From an uncultured Eubacteriales bacterium (GTDB taxonomy: Bacteria; Bacillota; Clostridia; Christensenellales; Aristaeellaceae): DNA of 64,000 nt. The DNA lies in contig CACWZI010000021.1 in NCBI GenBank assembly GCA_902765305.1, forward strand, positions 61,654 through 125,653. The letters run 5' to 3'. This document shows, in pieces, positions 1 through 7,287 of the stretch; within the stretch, counting starts at the first letter, position 1; the number at the start of each line of letters is the position of its first letter. The translations under genes and the position numbers were made by a program. Under the pieces are notes generated by a model that was not told the DNA's origin, ran no database searches, and saw nothing but the letters and a program-made list of their open reading frames with translations.

Positions 1-2
1 GC

Positions 3-770
3 ATTCAGGATGGCGAATTCGTGGGCATCATCGGCCACACCGGCAGCGGAAAGAGCACCCTCATCACCCACCTCAACGGCCTTGAAAAATCCGAGCCCGG
101 TGTGGTCTTCGTCAACGGCATGGACCTGGGCGAAAAGGGCGCCGACCTGATCGCCATACGCAGGGTGGTCGGACTGGTGTTCCAGTACCCCGAATACCAG
201 CTGTTCGAGGAGACCGTGGCCAAGGACGTGGCCTTTGGGCCAACCAACCTGGGCCTCGATGCAGATGAAATCAAAAGACGGGTAGAGCACGCGCTGAAGC
301 AGGTCGGCCTGGACCCGGCAGAGGTATCTGAAAAATCGCCCTTCGAGCTGTCCGGCGGCCAGAAGAGGCGCGTCGCCATCGCCGGTGTGCTGGCCATGCA
401 GCCTGGCATACTGATACTGGACGAGCCCGCCGCCGGCCTTGATCCCATGGGGCGCAGGGAAATGTTTGATCTGATTCGCGGTATACACGATTCCGGCACC
501 ACAGTGGTGATGGTGTCCCACTCGATGGACGACGTGGGCCGCCTGTGCGACCGGCTGTTCGTGCTGAACCGGGGCGAGATCGCCTATACCGGTACGCCCG
601 CGGAAGTGTTTGTCCATGATAACAGGCTCCACGCCATCGGCCTGGACGTGCCGGAGTGCGCCAAGCTGGCCAGGCGCCTTCGGGAGGCGGGCTTCGATAT
701 GCCCGAGGGCATCTATCGCACGGAGGATGTGTGCGCCGCAATCATCGGCAATCTGAGCGGAGGTAAGTGA
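3..770 (+). CDS. ecfA2: ECF transporter energizing ATPase EcfA2 (5' partial)
   Basis: ATP-binding subunit of an energy-coupling factor (vitamin/metal) importer, acting at the inner face of the membrane with EcfA1 and EcfT. The reading frame is open to the left edge, so the start lies outside the window; the first visible residues IQDGEFVGIIG lead straight into Walker A (GHTGSGKST). The Q-loop (VFQYPEYQLF), signature (LSGGQKRR), Walker B (LILDEP) and switch histidine (SHSMDD) follow in order. About 255 residues are visible of a usual 280-290. Order EcfA2-EcfT-TruA is the classic Firmicute arrangement, and ecfA1 is expected just upstream. The GGAGG for ecfT lies inside the end of this gene, so the two are probably translated together. 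Confidence 0.95.
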   Translation: MQDGEFVGIIGHTGSGKSTLITHLNGLEKSEPGVVFVNGMDLGEKGADLIAIRRVVGLVFQYPEYQLFEETVAKDVAFGPTNLGLDADEIKRRVEHALKQVGLDPAEVSEKSPFELSGGQKRRVAIAGVLAMQPGILILDEPAAGLDPMGRREMFDLIRGIHDSGTTVVMVSHSMDDVGRLCDRLFVLNRGEIAYTGTPAEVFVHDNRLHAIGLDVPECAKLARRLREAGFDMPEGIYRTEDVCAAIIGNLSGGK

Positions 771-776
771 CGCCAA

Positions 777-1586
777 ATGCTGAAAAACATCACGCTGGGA
801 CAGTATTTCCCCGGCGATTCCTTCATTCATCGGCTCGACCCGCGCACAAAGCTGCTGGCGACCGTCGCCCTGATCGCCATCGTGTTTGTGGCGCAGGGCT
901 TTTCGGGCTTTTTGCTGATCGCCGCCTTCGTCGTCGCCTGCGCGGCATCCACGGGCATCCATCTGAAGTTCCTGGTGCGCGGCCTGAAGCCGATCATGTT
1001 CATCATCATTTTCACCTTTGTGCTGAACCTGTTCTTCCAGACCGAAGGCAGGGAGCTTGTGCATTGGGGCTTCATTCGCATCACCGACCAGGGGCTGCGC
1101 ATGGCTTCCTTCATGGCGATGCGCCTGATCCTGCTGGTGGTCAGCAGCCAGCTTCTGACACTGACCACCTCACCCATCGCGCTGACGGACGGGCTGGAAT
1201 CGCTATTCCGGCCGCTGGAGGTCATCCACTTCCCGGCCCACGAGATCGCCATGATGATGTCCATCGCCCTGCGGTTCATACCCACGCTGATGGATGAGGC
1301 GGACAAGATCATGAAGGCCCAGAAGGCCCGTGGCGCGAATTTTGAAACCGGCAACCTGATCCAGCGGGCCAAGGCCATGGTGCCGCTGCTGGTACCGCTG
1401 TTCGTGGGCGCCTTCCGGCGTGCCGAGGACCTGGCGCTGGCAATGGACGCCCGCTGCTATCGGGGCGGCGCGGGCCGCACCCGCATGAAACAGCTGAAGT
1501 TCGGTGTCATCGACGCCATCGCCGCGGTGGCGATGCTGCTGCTCCTGGCCGGGGTCATCGCGCTGAACAAATTGAACCTCTTTTAG
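777..1586 (+). CDS. ecfT: ECF transporter transmembrane subunit EcfT
   Basis: Membrane scaffold of an ECF importer that joins the EcfA ATPases to interchangeable S components. The 269-residue protein has several hydrophobic helices in its N-terminal half and ends in another. The cytoplasmic coupling region carries the two Ala-Arg-Gly-type motifs that dock into the ATPases: KAQKARG and, about 50 residues later, AMDARCY (second motif Ala-Arg-Cys). The ATG follows the ecfA2 stop by 6 bases, with GGAGG at 759-763. A matching S component is encoded at 61.3 kb, and others are likely elsewhere because group II ECF modules are shared. Confidence 0.94.
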   Translation: MLKNITLGQYFPGDSFIHRLDPRTKLLATVALIAIVFVAQGFSGFLLIAAFVVACAASTGIHLKFLVRGLKPIMFIIIFTFVLNLFFQTEGRELVHWGFIRITDQGLRMASFMAMRLILLVVSSQLLTLTTSPIALTDGLESLFRPLEVIHFPAHEIAMMMSIALRFIPTLMDEADKIMKAQKARGANFETGNLIQRAKAMVPLLVPLFVGAFRRAEDLALAMDARCYRGGAGRTRMKQLKFGVIDAIAAVAMLLLLAGVIALNKLNLF

Positions 1587-1594
1587 GTGTGAGC

Positions 1595-2380
1595 ATGCGC
1601 AGGATCCATCTGACCGTCGAATACGACGGCACGAACTATGCCGGCTGGCAGCGCCAGAGCAACGCGCTGGCCGTGCAGCAGGTCATCGAGGAGGCGCTTG
1701 CCCGGCTGACGGGCGAGCGCGTCGTGCTTCACGGCGCGAGCCGCACCGACGCCGGGGTCCACGCCCTTGGGCAGTGCGCCCACTTCGATACCGACAGCCG
1801 CATTCCCGGCGAGAAGTTCAGCTACGCCGTCAACACCATGCTCCCTCCGGATATACGCATCCGCCACTCCCAGGAGGTTCCGGAGGGCTTTCATGCCCGC
1901 TTTTCCGCCAGGGGCAAGCGCTATCGCTACCTGTTTTATGACGCCCCTCACGCAGGCGCGCTGAATCGCCTGACTCATGCCCACAGCATCTATCCGCTCG
2001 ACGACGGGCGCATGCGCAGGGAAGCCCGGACGCTGCTGGGCACCCACGATTTCGCGGCCTTCGCCGCCAGCGGTTCCGTGGTCAGGGATACCGTGCGCAC
2101 CCTGTGGCGCGCCGACGTCACCCGAAACGGCAACGACGTCATGCTCATCGTGGAGGGCAACGGCTTTTTGTACAACATGGTACGCATCATCGCGGGCACG
2201 CTGAGGGACATCGGCTCCGGAAAGCTGGAGAGCGGCGCACTGGCAAGGGCCATAGACACCGGCAACCGACTGGACCTGGGCGTCACCGCCCCGGCCCACG
2301 GGCTTACGCTGATGGAGGTCTTCTACACCCTGCCCGATACCTGCGGCATACCCGTGCCGCCCAAGGAGGCCAAGCCATGA
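1595..2380 (+). CDS. truA: tRNA pseudouridine(38-40) synthase TruA
   Basis: Isomerises uridines 38-40 in the anticodon stem-loop of tRNAs. The N-terminus has the TruA signature (VEYDGTNYAGWQRQ), and the catalytic aspartate sits in GASRTDAGVHA at about residue 52. The second domain contains GTHDFAAF and the VEGNGFLYNMVRIIAG motif. At 261 residues it is normal length. I chose ATG 1595 because AGGTG at 1585-1589 is spaced correctly; an in-frame GTG at 1589 is the alternative. The gene follows ecfT by 8 bases and its stop overlaps the next start (ATGA), consistent with one transcript. Confidence 0.96.
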   Translation: MRRIHLTVEYDGTNYAGWQRQSNALAVQQVIEEALARLTGERVVLHGASRTDAGVHALGQCAHFDTDSRIPGEKFSYAVNTMLPPDIRIRHSQEVPEGFHARFSARGKRYRYLFYDAPHAGALNRLTHAHSIYPLDDGRMRREARTLLGTHDFAAFAASGSVVRDTVRTLWRADVTRNGNDVMLIVEGNGFLYNMVRIIAGTLRDIGSGKLESGALARAIDTGNRLDLGVTAPAHGLTLMEVFYTLPDTCGIPVPPKEAKP

Positions 2381-2850
2381 CCGTGACCAACGCCATGCGC
2401 CTGCTCACCCAGGCGGGCATATCCTTCGAAACCTCTGAATATCCTGTGGACGAGAGCGACCTGAGCGGCGTCCACGCCGCCGCCATGCTGGGGGTCGACG
2501 CGGACTGCGTCTTCAAGACGCTGGTGGTTCGCGGTGAGCGCAGGGGCGTGTGCGTGTTTGTCATCCCCGTGGCCGAGGAACTGGACCTGAAAAAGTGCGC
2601 CGCTGCCATGGGCGACAAAAGGGCGGAGATGATCCACGTCAAGGAGCTTCTGGGCCTGACCGGTTATGTGCGCGGCGGCTGCTCCCCCATCGGCATGAAG
2701 AAGAAATATCCGACCTTTATCGACGAGATCGCCACGCTGTTTGATCGCATCTATGTCAGCGCGGGCCTGCGCGGCCAACAGCTGATCATCGATCCTCAGG
2801 ACCTGCGAACCTATACCGAAGCGACCTTTGCGGACCTGACCAAGAGGTAG
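2377..2850 (+). CDS. ybaK: YbaK/EbsC-type Cys-tRNA deacylase
   Basis: Predicted aminoacyl-tRNA editing protein that removes cysteine from mischarged tRNA(Pro) and related tRNAs in the cytosol. The 157 residues match the YbaK fold in length. The substrate-pocket lysine stretch (DCVFKTLVV) is near residue 48, and the family motif GGCSPIGMKKKYP is near residue 105. The start overlaps the truA stop as ATGA and follows AAGGAGG at 2363-2369, so translation is coupled. The same strand carries a much longer open frame from 2104, but that part is out-of-frame truA sequence and is not coding. Confidence 0.93.
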   Translation: MTVTNAMRLLTQAGISFETSEYPVDESDLSGVHAAAMLGVDADCVFKTLVVRGERRGVCVFVIPVAEELDLKKCAAAMGDKRAEMIHVKELLGLTGYVRGGCSPIGMKKKYPTFIDEIATLFDRIYVSAGLRGQQLIIDPQDLRTYTEATFADLTKR

Positions 2851-2855
2851 AGCGC

Positions 2856-3530
2856 ATGCGAAGTTTTATATTTGACTTCAACGGCACGCTGTTTCGCGAC
2901 ACGGAATTCCACCGCCTCGCCTGGACACAGTTCATGGCGATGCACGGCATCGCCATCAGCGACGACGACTTCCGGCAGAAGATGAACGGTCCCGGCAACG
3001 ACGTCATATTGCGGAACTTTTTTGGCGAAGGCCCGTCGGATGGCGAAATCGCAGCCCTCTCCGAGGAAAAGGAGCGCATCTACAGGGCGATCGTACTGGC
3101 GGACCCCGCCAGACGGGCGCTGGCGCCCGGCGCCGTGGAGACGCTCGACATGCTGAAGACCAGGCGCGTGCCCTGTTGCGTGGCCACGGCTTCTATACGG
3201 GCCAATGTGGATTTCTATATGGAAGACCTGGGTTTGAAGCGGTGGTTTGACTACAGGCACATCTTTTATATGACCGGCGAGCTCCCGGGCAAACCTGATC
3301 CGGCGATCTATCGCGCTGCAATGGAACGCCTTGGCTTTCAGCCCGAGGATACCCTTGTCGTAGAAGACTCACTGCCAGGGATTCAATCCGCGGCAGGCGC
3401 GGGCGTTGGCGGGATCATCGCCATTGGCGGGACGGTGCCGCCGGAGGTATTGGCCCATATGCCCCGGGTTATCGCGCATATTCAGGATTTTTACGGATTT
3501 GAGCGCTTCCTGGAGAATCGTTTAAATTAA
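2856..3530 (+). CDS. HAD-superfamily phosphatase / phosphomutase-like protein
   Basis: A 224-residue HAD family IA protein resembling beta-phosphoglucomutases and small sugar-phosphate phosphatases; its substrate cannot be told. Motif I is DFNGTLFRD (nucleophile Asp7), motif II lies in CVATAS, motif III is the lysine of GKPDP, and motif IV is VVEDS. A helical cap lies between motifs I and II. The second acidic residue of motif I, normally Asp and the general acid/base, is Asn here; this variant is seen in some clostridial HAD proteins and may shift activity. It starts 5 bases after ybaK and looks like the last gene of the ecf-truA-ybaK transcript. Confidence 0.85.
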   Translation: MRSFIFDFNGTLFRDTEFHRLAWTQFMAMHGIAISDDDFRQKMNGPGNDVILRNFFGEGPSDGEIAALSEEKERIYRAIVLADPARRALAPGAVETLDMLKTRRVPCCVATASIRANVDFYMEDLGLKRWFDYRHIFYMTGELPGKPDPAIYRAAMERLGFQPEDTLVVEDSLPGIQSAAGAGVGGIIAIGGTVPPEVLAHMPRVIAHIQDFYGFERFLENRLN

Positions 3531-3687
3531 TATCCCGTTAAACATCACAGCCGTTTTGTGTGGTTTGGGTATGGAATAACCTGTTCTTATTCTGCATATT
3601 GTCAATTTGCCATAACAATCGTGTCGCTTTTTGGAACGCTTGACAAGATGGTACAATGATTTGCCGTCTTTTTGTGAAATCGCCCCA

Positions 3688-3716
3688 TTCACTTTTTGAT
3701 CATATTCTGTTATAAT
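3688..3716 (+). promoter_or_regulatory. Promoter for the sugar-ABC ATPase gene
   Basis: TTCACT (3688-3693) and TATAAT (3711-3716) are separated by 17 bases, 36 bases before the start codon at 3753. The ribosome binding site GAGGAGGT lies at 3737-3744. This sits in the 220-base gap after the HAD gene, which holds nothing else I recognise. Confidence 0.65.
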
Positions 3717-3752
3717 AAGAATACGGAATTTTGTTTGAGGAGGTAGTTCCAT

Positions 3753-4874
3753 ATGGCCAGTTTGTCCCTTCGCGGCATATATAAGATCTATGCCGGTGAT
3801 GTCGTTGCGGTGAGCGATTTCAATCTGGAAATCGAAGATAAAGAGTTTATCATTCTGGTCGGACCTTCCGGCTGCGGCAAATCCACCACATTGCGCATGG
3901 TTGCCGGTCTGGAGGATATTTCAAAAGGCGAGTTGTATATTGACGACAAGCTGGTAAACCACATTCCCCCGAAGGATCGCGATATCGCGATGGTTTTCCA
4001 GAGCTACGCTCTGTACCCCCACATGACGGTCTATAACAATATGGCCTTCGGCCTGAAGCTGCGCAAGATGCCCAAGGCCGATATCGACCGCCGCGTCAAG
4101 GAAGCTGCCTCCATTCTCGGCATCGAAGCCCTGCTGAACCGTAAGCCCGCCGCTCTGTCCGGTGGTCAGCGCCAGCGTGTCGCCCTTGGCCGTGCCATCG
4201 TGCGTGAACCCAAGGTCTTCCTGATGGACGAGCCTCTGTCCAACCTGGACGCCAAGCTGCGCGTGCAGATGCGTTCTGAGATCACCAAGCTGCACAAGCG
4301 CCTGCAGACCACCTTCATCTATGTTACCCACGACCAGACCGAGGCCATGACGATGGGCTCCCGCATCGTGGTCATGAAGGACGGCTTCATCCAGCAGGTC
4401 GACAGCCCCCAGAACCTGTACGACTATCCCGCCAACCTGTTCGTCGCCGGCTTCATCGGCATGCCCCAGATGAACATCTTCCGCGTGAAGCTGGAGAAGC
4501 GCGGCGATGGCGTCTATGCCAACTTCGGCAGCAACTCCATCAAGATTCCGGACGGCAAGGTCCAGCGCATGACTGGCGACTACATCGGCAAGGAAGTCTA
4601 CATGGGCATTCGTCCCGAGAACATCTCTGACGACCCGGTGTTCACCTCCACCTATCCCGATGCCTGCATCGACGTCGACGTCGAGATCATCGAGCTGATG
4701 GGCTCTGAGACCTACCTCTATATGACCACCAGCGGCAAGGATGAGAACTTCATCGCCCGTGTCGACCCCCGCACCACTTCCCGCGGCGGCGACAAGATCA
4801 AGGTGGGCTTCGATGTGAACCGCCTACACTTCTTCGATGTGGAGACCGAAAAGACCATCCTGTCCCGCGACTGA
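3753..4874 (+). CDS. ugpC: Stand-alone carbohydrate ABC transporter ATPase (UgpC/MsmX/MalK family)
   Basis: ATPase that energises sugar or glycerol-3-phosphate importers. Residues 1-235 form the ABC domain with Walker A GPSGCGKST, Q-loop VFQSYALYPHM, signature LSGGQRQR, Walker B VFLMDEPLSNLDAKLR and switch histidine in YVTHDQTEAM. Residues about 240-373 form the MalK-type regulatory OB-fold/TOBE domain. It has no permease or binding protein beside it and has its own promoter and a strong SD, the pattern of the shared MsmX-type ATPase that serves several sugar importers in Firmicutes. Codon use is smoother than in its neighbours, which fits high expression. The exact substrate range is inference. 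Confidence 0.95.
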   Translation: MASLSLRGIYKIYAGDVVAVSDFNLEIEDKEFIILVGPSGCGKSTTLRMVAGLEDISKGELYIDDKLVNHIPPKDRDIAMVFQSYALYPHMTVYNNMAFGLKLRKMPKADIDRRVKEAASILGIEALLNRKPAALSGGQRQRVALGRAIVREPKVFLMDEPLSNLDAKLRVQMRSEITKLHKRLQTTFIYVTHDQTEAMTMGSRIVVMKDGFIQQVDSPQNLYDYPANLFVAGFIGMPQMNIFRVKLEKRGDGVYANFGSNSIKIPDGKVQRMTGDYIGKEVYMGIRPENISDDPVFTSTYPDACIDVDVEIIELMGSETYLYMTTSGKDENFIARVDPRTTSRGGDKIKVGFDVNRLHFFDVETEKTILSRD

Positions 4875-4896
4875 TCCTCAGATTTCTTTATACATC

Positions 4897-4922
4897 GCCC
4901 CTTCCCCACGCCGGGAAGGGGC
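4897..4922 (+). terminator. Hairpin after the sugar-ABC ATPase gene
   Basis: A perfect 10-bp stem (GCCCCTTCCC / GGGAAGGGGC) closes a 6-base loop 22 bases after the stop codon. The T-run is displaced (TTTTT at about 4936), so termination may be partial and some readthrough into the small membrane-protein gene is possible. Confidence 0.6.
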
Positions 4923-4969
4923 GTAGTCATACGCAGTTTTTCCGGCAGATGATAAGGTGGTGATCGACT

Positions 4970-5332
4970 GTGCAGGATAGATTCGGCATCAATATGAAGC
5001 GGTACTGTCGGGCGCACGAAGCCATGCTGGCCTCCGTTCCCCCCTCCCGGGAGGTGATGGCGCTGCACCTTGAAAAGCTGCGCTGGCTGCAGCACGAACG
5101 CCTGGTGCACCTTGTCGTGCTGGTGTTGACGGCTGTTGCCGAGCTGTTTACCGTCGACATGGCGGTACTGCACCCGGAAACCAACCCCCTGGCCGCGATC
5201 GTCATGCTGGCACTGGCCGTATTGCTGGCATTCTACTTTGCCCACTACTTCTTCCTGGAAAACACGGTGCAGCACTGGTACCGGCTGGCAGACGACCTGG
5301 CCCAGAAGCTGAAGGCGCCGGGCAATAATTGA
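4970..5332 (+). CDS. Small two-helix membrane protein, unknown function
   Basis: A 120-residue protein that I do not recognise. It has a basic, soluble N-terminal part (about 43 residues), two hydrophobic helices (about 45-67 and 73-95) separated by a short loop containing HPETNP, and a charged C-terminal tail. The GTG start at 4970 is favoured by AAGGTGG about 9 bases upstream; the in-frame ATG at 4994 is the alternative. It lies downstream of the sugar ATPase hairpin and upstream of the tRNA promoter. Nothing nearby points to a partner. Confidence 0.6.
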   Translation: MQDRFGINMKRYCRAHEAMLASVPPSREVMALHLEKLRWLQHERLVHLVVLVLTAVAELFTVDMAVLHPETNPLAAIVMLALAVLLAFYFAHYFFLENTVQHWYRLADDLAQKLKAPGNN

Positions 5333-5406
5333 TTTGGTGAGTGGACCTATTGCCGTGCGAAATCGCGTGAATAAAGGTAAAATGTTGGTTTATTGCCCCT
5401 GTGCTA

Positions 5407-5435
5407 TAGACAAATCCATCGAATGATGGTATAAT
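5407..5435 (+). promoter_or_regulatory. Promoter of the tRNA cluster
   Basis: TAGACA (5407-5412) and TATAAT (5430-5435) with a 17-base spacer lie 45 bases before the first tRNA. No other start signal is seen between the four tRNA genes, so they are probably one precursor. Confidence 0.75.
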
Positions 5436-5479
5436 CTTAAATTGTCAGCGGGATGCTCCTCCTGCTTGCGTCTGAGGTT

Positions 5480-5578
<99 letters not shown>

Positions 5579-5583
5579 GTTAT

Positions 5584-5661
5584 GGTGGGTATAGCTCAGT
5601 TGGTTAGAGTGCCAGGTTGTGGCCCTGGAGGTCGTGGGTTCGAGCCCCACTACTCACCCCA
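5584..5661 (+). tRNA. tRNA-His (anticodon GTG)
   Basis: The cloverleaf is complete: acceptor GTGGGTA/TACTCAC with one G-T pair, anticodon stem CCAGG/CCTGG and loop TTGTGGC. A genome-encoded G at 5584 can pair with C73, the extra G-1 that marks tRNA-His for its synthetase. CCA is encoded at 5659-5661. Confidence 0.96.
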
Positions 5662-5687
5662 TCTTTTGAATTGGTGCGGCGCTCTGA

Positions 5688-5762
5688 TGGGGCGTAGCCA
5701 AGCGGTAAGGCACGGGACTTTGACTCCCGCATTCGCAGGTTCGACCCCTGCCGCCCCAGCCA
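5688..5762 (+). tRNA. tRNA-Gln (anticodon TTG)
   Basis: Acceptor TGGGGCG/CGCCCCA, anticodon stem CGGGA/TCCCG with loop CTTTGAC, and T arm GCAGG/CCTGC with loop TTCGACC. CCA is encoded. The gene is 75 nt long. Confidence 0.97.
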
Positions 5763-5766
5763 CTGC

Positions 5767-5842
5767 GACCCATTAGCTCAGTCGGTAGAGCACCTGACTT
5801 TTAATCAGGGTGTCCGGGGTTCGAATCCCCGATGGGTCACCA
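5767..5842 (+). tRNA. tRNA-Lys (anticodon TTT)
   Basis: Acceptor GACCCAT/ATGGGTC, anticodon stem CCTGA/TCAGG with loop CTTTTAA, and T arm CGGGG/CCCCG with loop TTCGAAT. CCA is encoded. It begins 4 bases after tRNA-Gln and is the last gene of the cluster. Confidence 0.97.
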
Positions 5843-5850
5843 TGTTATTT

Positions 5851-5882
5851 AAAGGCATTTCTTGCAAGGAAGTGCCTTTAAT
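5851..5882 (+). terminator. Terminator of the tRNA cluster
   Basis: AAAGGCA...TGCCTTT forms a long near-perfect hairpin (about 13 pairs including one G-T and one bulge), followed by an A/T-rich tail, 8 bases after tRNA-Lys. Confidence 0.7.
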
Positions 5883-5991
5883 TTATATAGGGACCCTTTT
5901 TTGTAAATAATGGGTCGTCATATCCTGCGAGGCGTGGCCCTCCCACTGCTGGATCGTCTTGTACTATAATATGGCAAAGGAGAAAGGATCC

Positions 5992-7083
5992 ATGTATATA
6001 AGGCGCATTTGCGTTGTCCTCCTCGCAATGCTTCTTTCCATCAGCACCGCGCTTGCGGCCACCTCCATCTTTGTTGCGACGGACCGACACGCGAAATACG
6101 AAACGGAATCCACCCCACCCGATGAAAGAGCGGGCAGGAAACCTAAAAAGAAGTTGCCCGTATACGATTCCGACGGGAATCTTATCTGGCACAACCACCT
6201 CACGGAAGTGCTGTCGTTGGTGGCCGCTGACGGCGTCTTGCCAGAGATCGTCCTTCTGGGCGGTGACAACGTGGGCGATGGCGGCGATAAATCCATCGAC
6301 GCGAACGGCTACCCCATCGGCGCGCCCTATTTTTCCATGGCGGCTGTGGACGCGCAGGTAAAACATGTCTTCGGCGAGACCGTACAGACCCTGTACACCT
6401 ACGGGTCGCACGATATCCATGCGACAGATCCCTATGACGCTGCCTTTTTCTCCGGTCCGGTCTCTGCCAGCGGGTACTATGTCTATGGCATCACATTCGC
6501 GCAGATGATCCACGACACCGACGAACAGGCCCTCGGTTATGAAGGAAAAGACACCGTCGATCCAAACGGCGTATCCGCTCAAGCGGCCAGCCGCCGCTTC
6601 CTGAGCTGGGTCGACACATTGGAGGATCATCGCCCCATCATCGTCATGTCCCATTTGCCCCTTCACGCGAATCGCGGCGATAATGCCGGCGCGTGGACGT
6701 GGACGAAGGCTTTGAACGCGGCTTCTGAAAGCCATGACATCTTCTTCCTGTGGGGGCATAATCACACGGTCGAAATGCGAGACAGTGGAAGAGCCGTGGA
6801 ACGGGCGAATTATCTGAAAATGCCAGGTGAAGCATTGACCGTCCAAAGCCGGGATGCGGCCGGTGAAGGTAAGACCATGCGAAAGCGTGGCGACGACCTG
6901 GTCACCCAAACGGAAATACTTCGTTTTGTCTACATGAACGCCGGGTATATCACCAACGGCGTCGGAACCGTACTCACCTTCTCCGATGAGAATGAAAATG
7001 GACAGTGGGATCATCTGACAGCCAGGCGGTACGCCCTGGAGCCGGAGGATTTTGAGCCGTGGGTGTACGCGCTCAGGGAATGA
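5992..7083 (+). CDS. Secreted metallophosphoesterase
   Basis: A 363-residue calcineurin-like phosphoesterase exported by a signal peptide (residues about 1-23, cleavage after STALAA). Metal-site motifs appear in family order: ATDRH near the mature N-terminus, GGDNVGD, GSHD (in place of the usual GNHD), MSHLPLH and GHNHT. The substrate is unknown; secreted relatives act on nucleotides, phospholipids or phosphoesters. ATG 5992 was chosen over an in-frame ATG at 5959 because AAAGGAG (5976-5982) precedes it and the signal peptide begins there. A TATAAT lies at 5965-5970 but has no good -35. It is a single gene between the tRNAs and glgB. Confidence 0.88.
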   Translation: MYIRRICVVLLAMLLSISTALAATSIFVATDRHAKYETESTPPDERAGRKPKKKLPVYDSDGNLIWHNHLTEVLSLVAADGVLPEIVLLGGDNVGDGGDKSIDANGYPIGAPYFSMAAVDAQVKHVFGETVQTLYTYGSHDIHATDPYDAAFFSGPVSASGYYVYGITFAQMIHDTDEQALGYEGKDTVDPNGVSAQAASRRFLSWVDTLEDHRPIIVMSHLPLHANRGDNAGAWTWTKALNAASESHDIFFLWGHNHTVEMRDSGRAVERANYLKMPGEALTVQSRDAAGEGKTMRKRGDDLVTQTEILRFVYMNAGYITNGVGTVLTFSDENENGQWDHLTARRYALEPEDFEPWVYALRE

Positions 7084-7146
7084 CCGGCCCATCACGCCGC
7101 ACCGCCGGGACGCCCGCTTGCCGTTGATGCCGGCCCGGGGTTGTAA

Positions 7147-7206
7147 TCACAGCACGCTAAAGTCAATCGCGCTCTCCGGCGGTATGGGCTTGCTATAGTA
7201 GTAGCC
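7147..7206 (-). pseudogene. Relic of the C-terminal end of an EAL-domain protein
   Basis: The minus strand encodes GYYYSKPIPPESAIDFSVL followed by a stop. GYYYSKPIP is the highly conserved end of EAL-type c-di-GMP phosphodiesterases (usually preceded by Gln; here the codon is TAG rather than CAG). No further EAL sequence lies upstream, where the glgB terminator begins. I infer a deletion that left only the last 19 codons. Confidence 0.6.
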
Positions 7207-7220
7207 CTATAGCTATCGCC

Positions 7221-7259
7221 AAAACAACGGCAGGGACACACTGCGTCGTCCCTGTCGTT
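7221..7259 (-). terminator. Terminator of glgB
   Basis: On the minus strand a 12-bp stem (AACGACAGGGAC / GTCCCTGCCGTT, one G-T pair) with a 10-base loop is followed by GTTTT. It lies 28 bases after the glgB stop. Confidence 0.75.
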
Positions 7260-7287
7260 GCGCTTTGTCCTTAGGGGCTCCCGGCTT

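Noticed and set aside
3640-3657. TTGACA followed by TACAAT upstream of the sugar-ATPase gene
   Set aside because: The spacer is only 6 bases, so the two boxes cannot form a promoter together.
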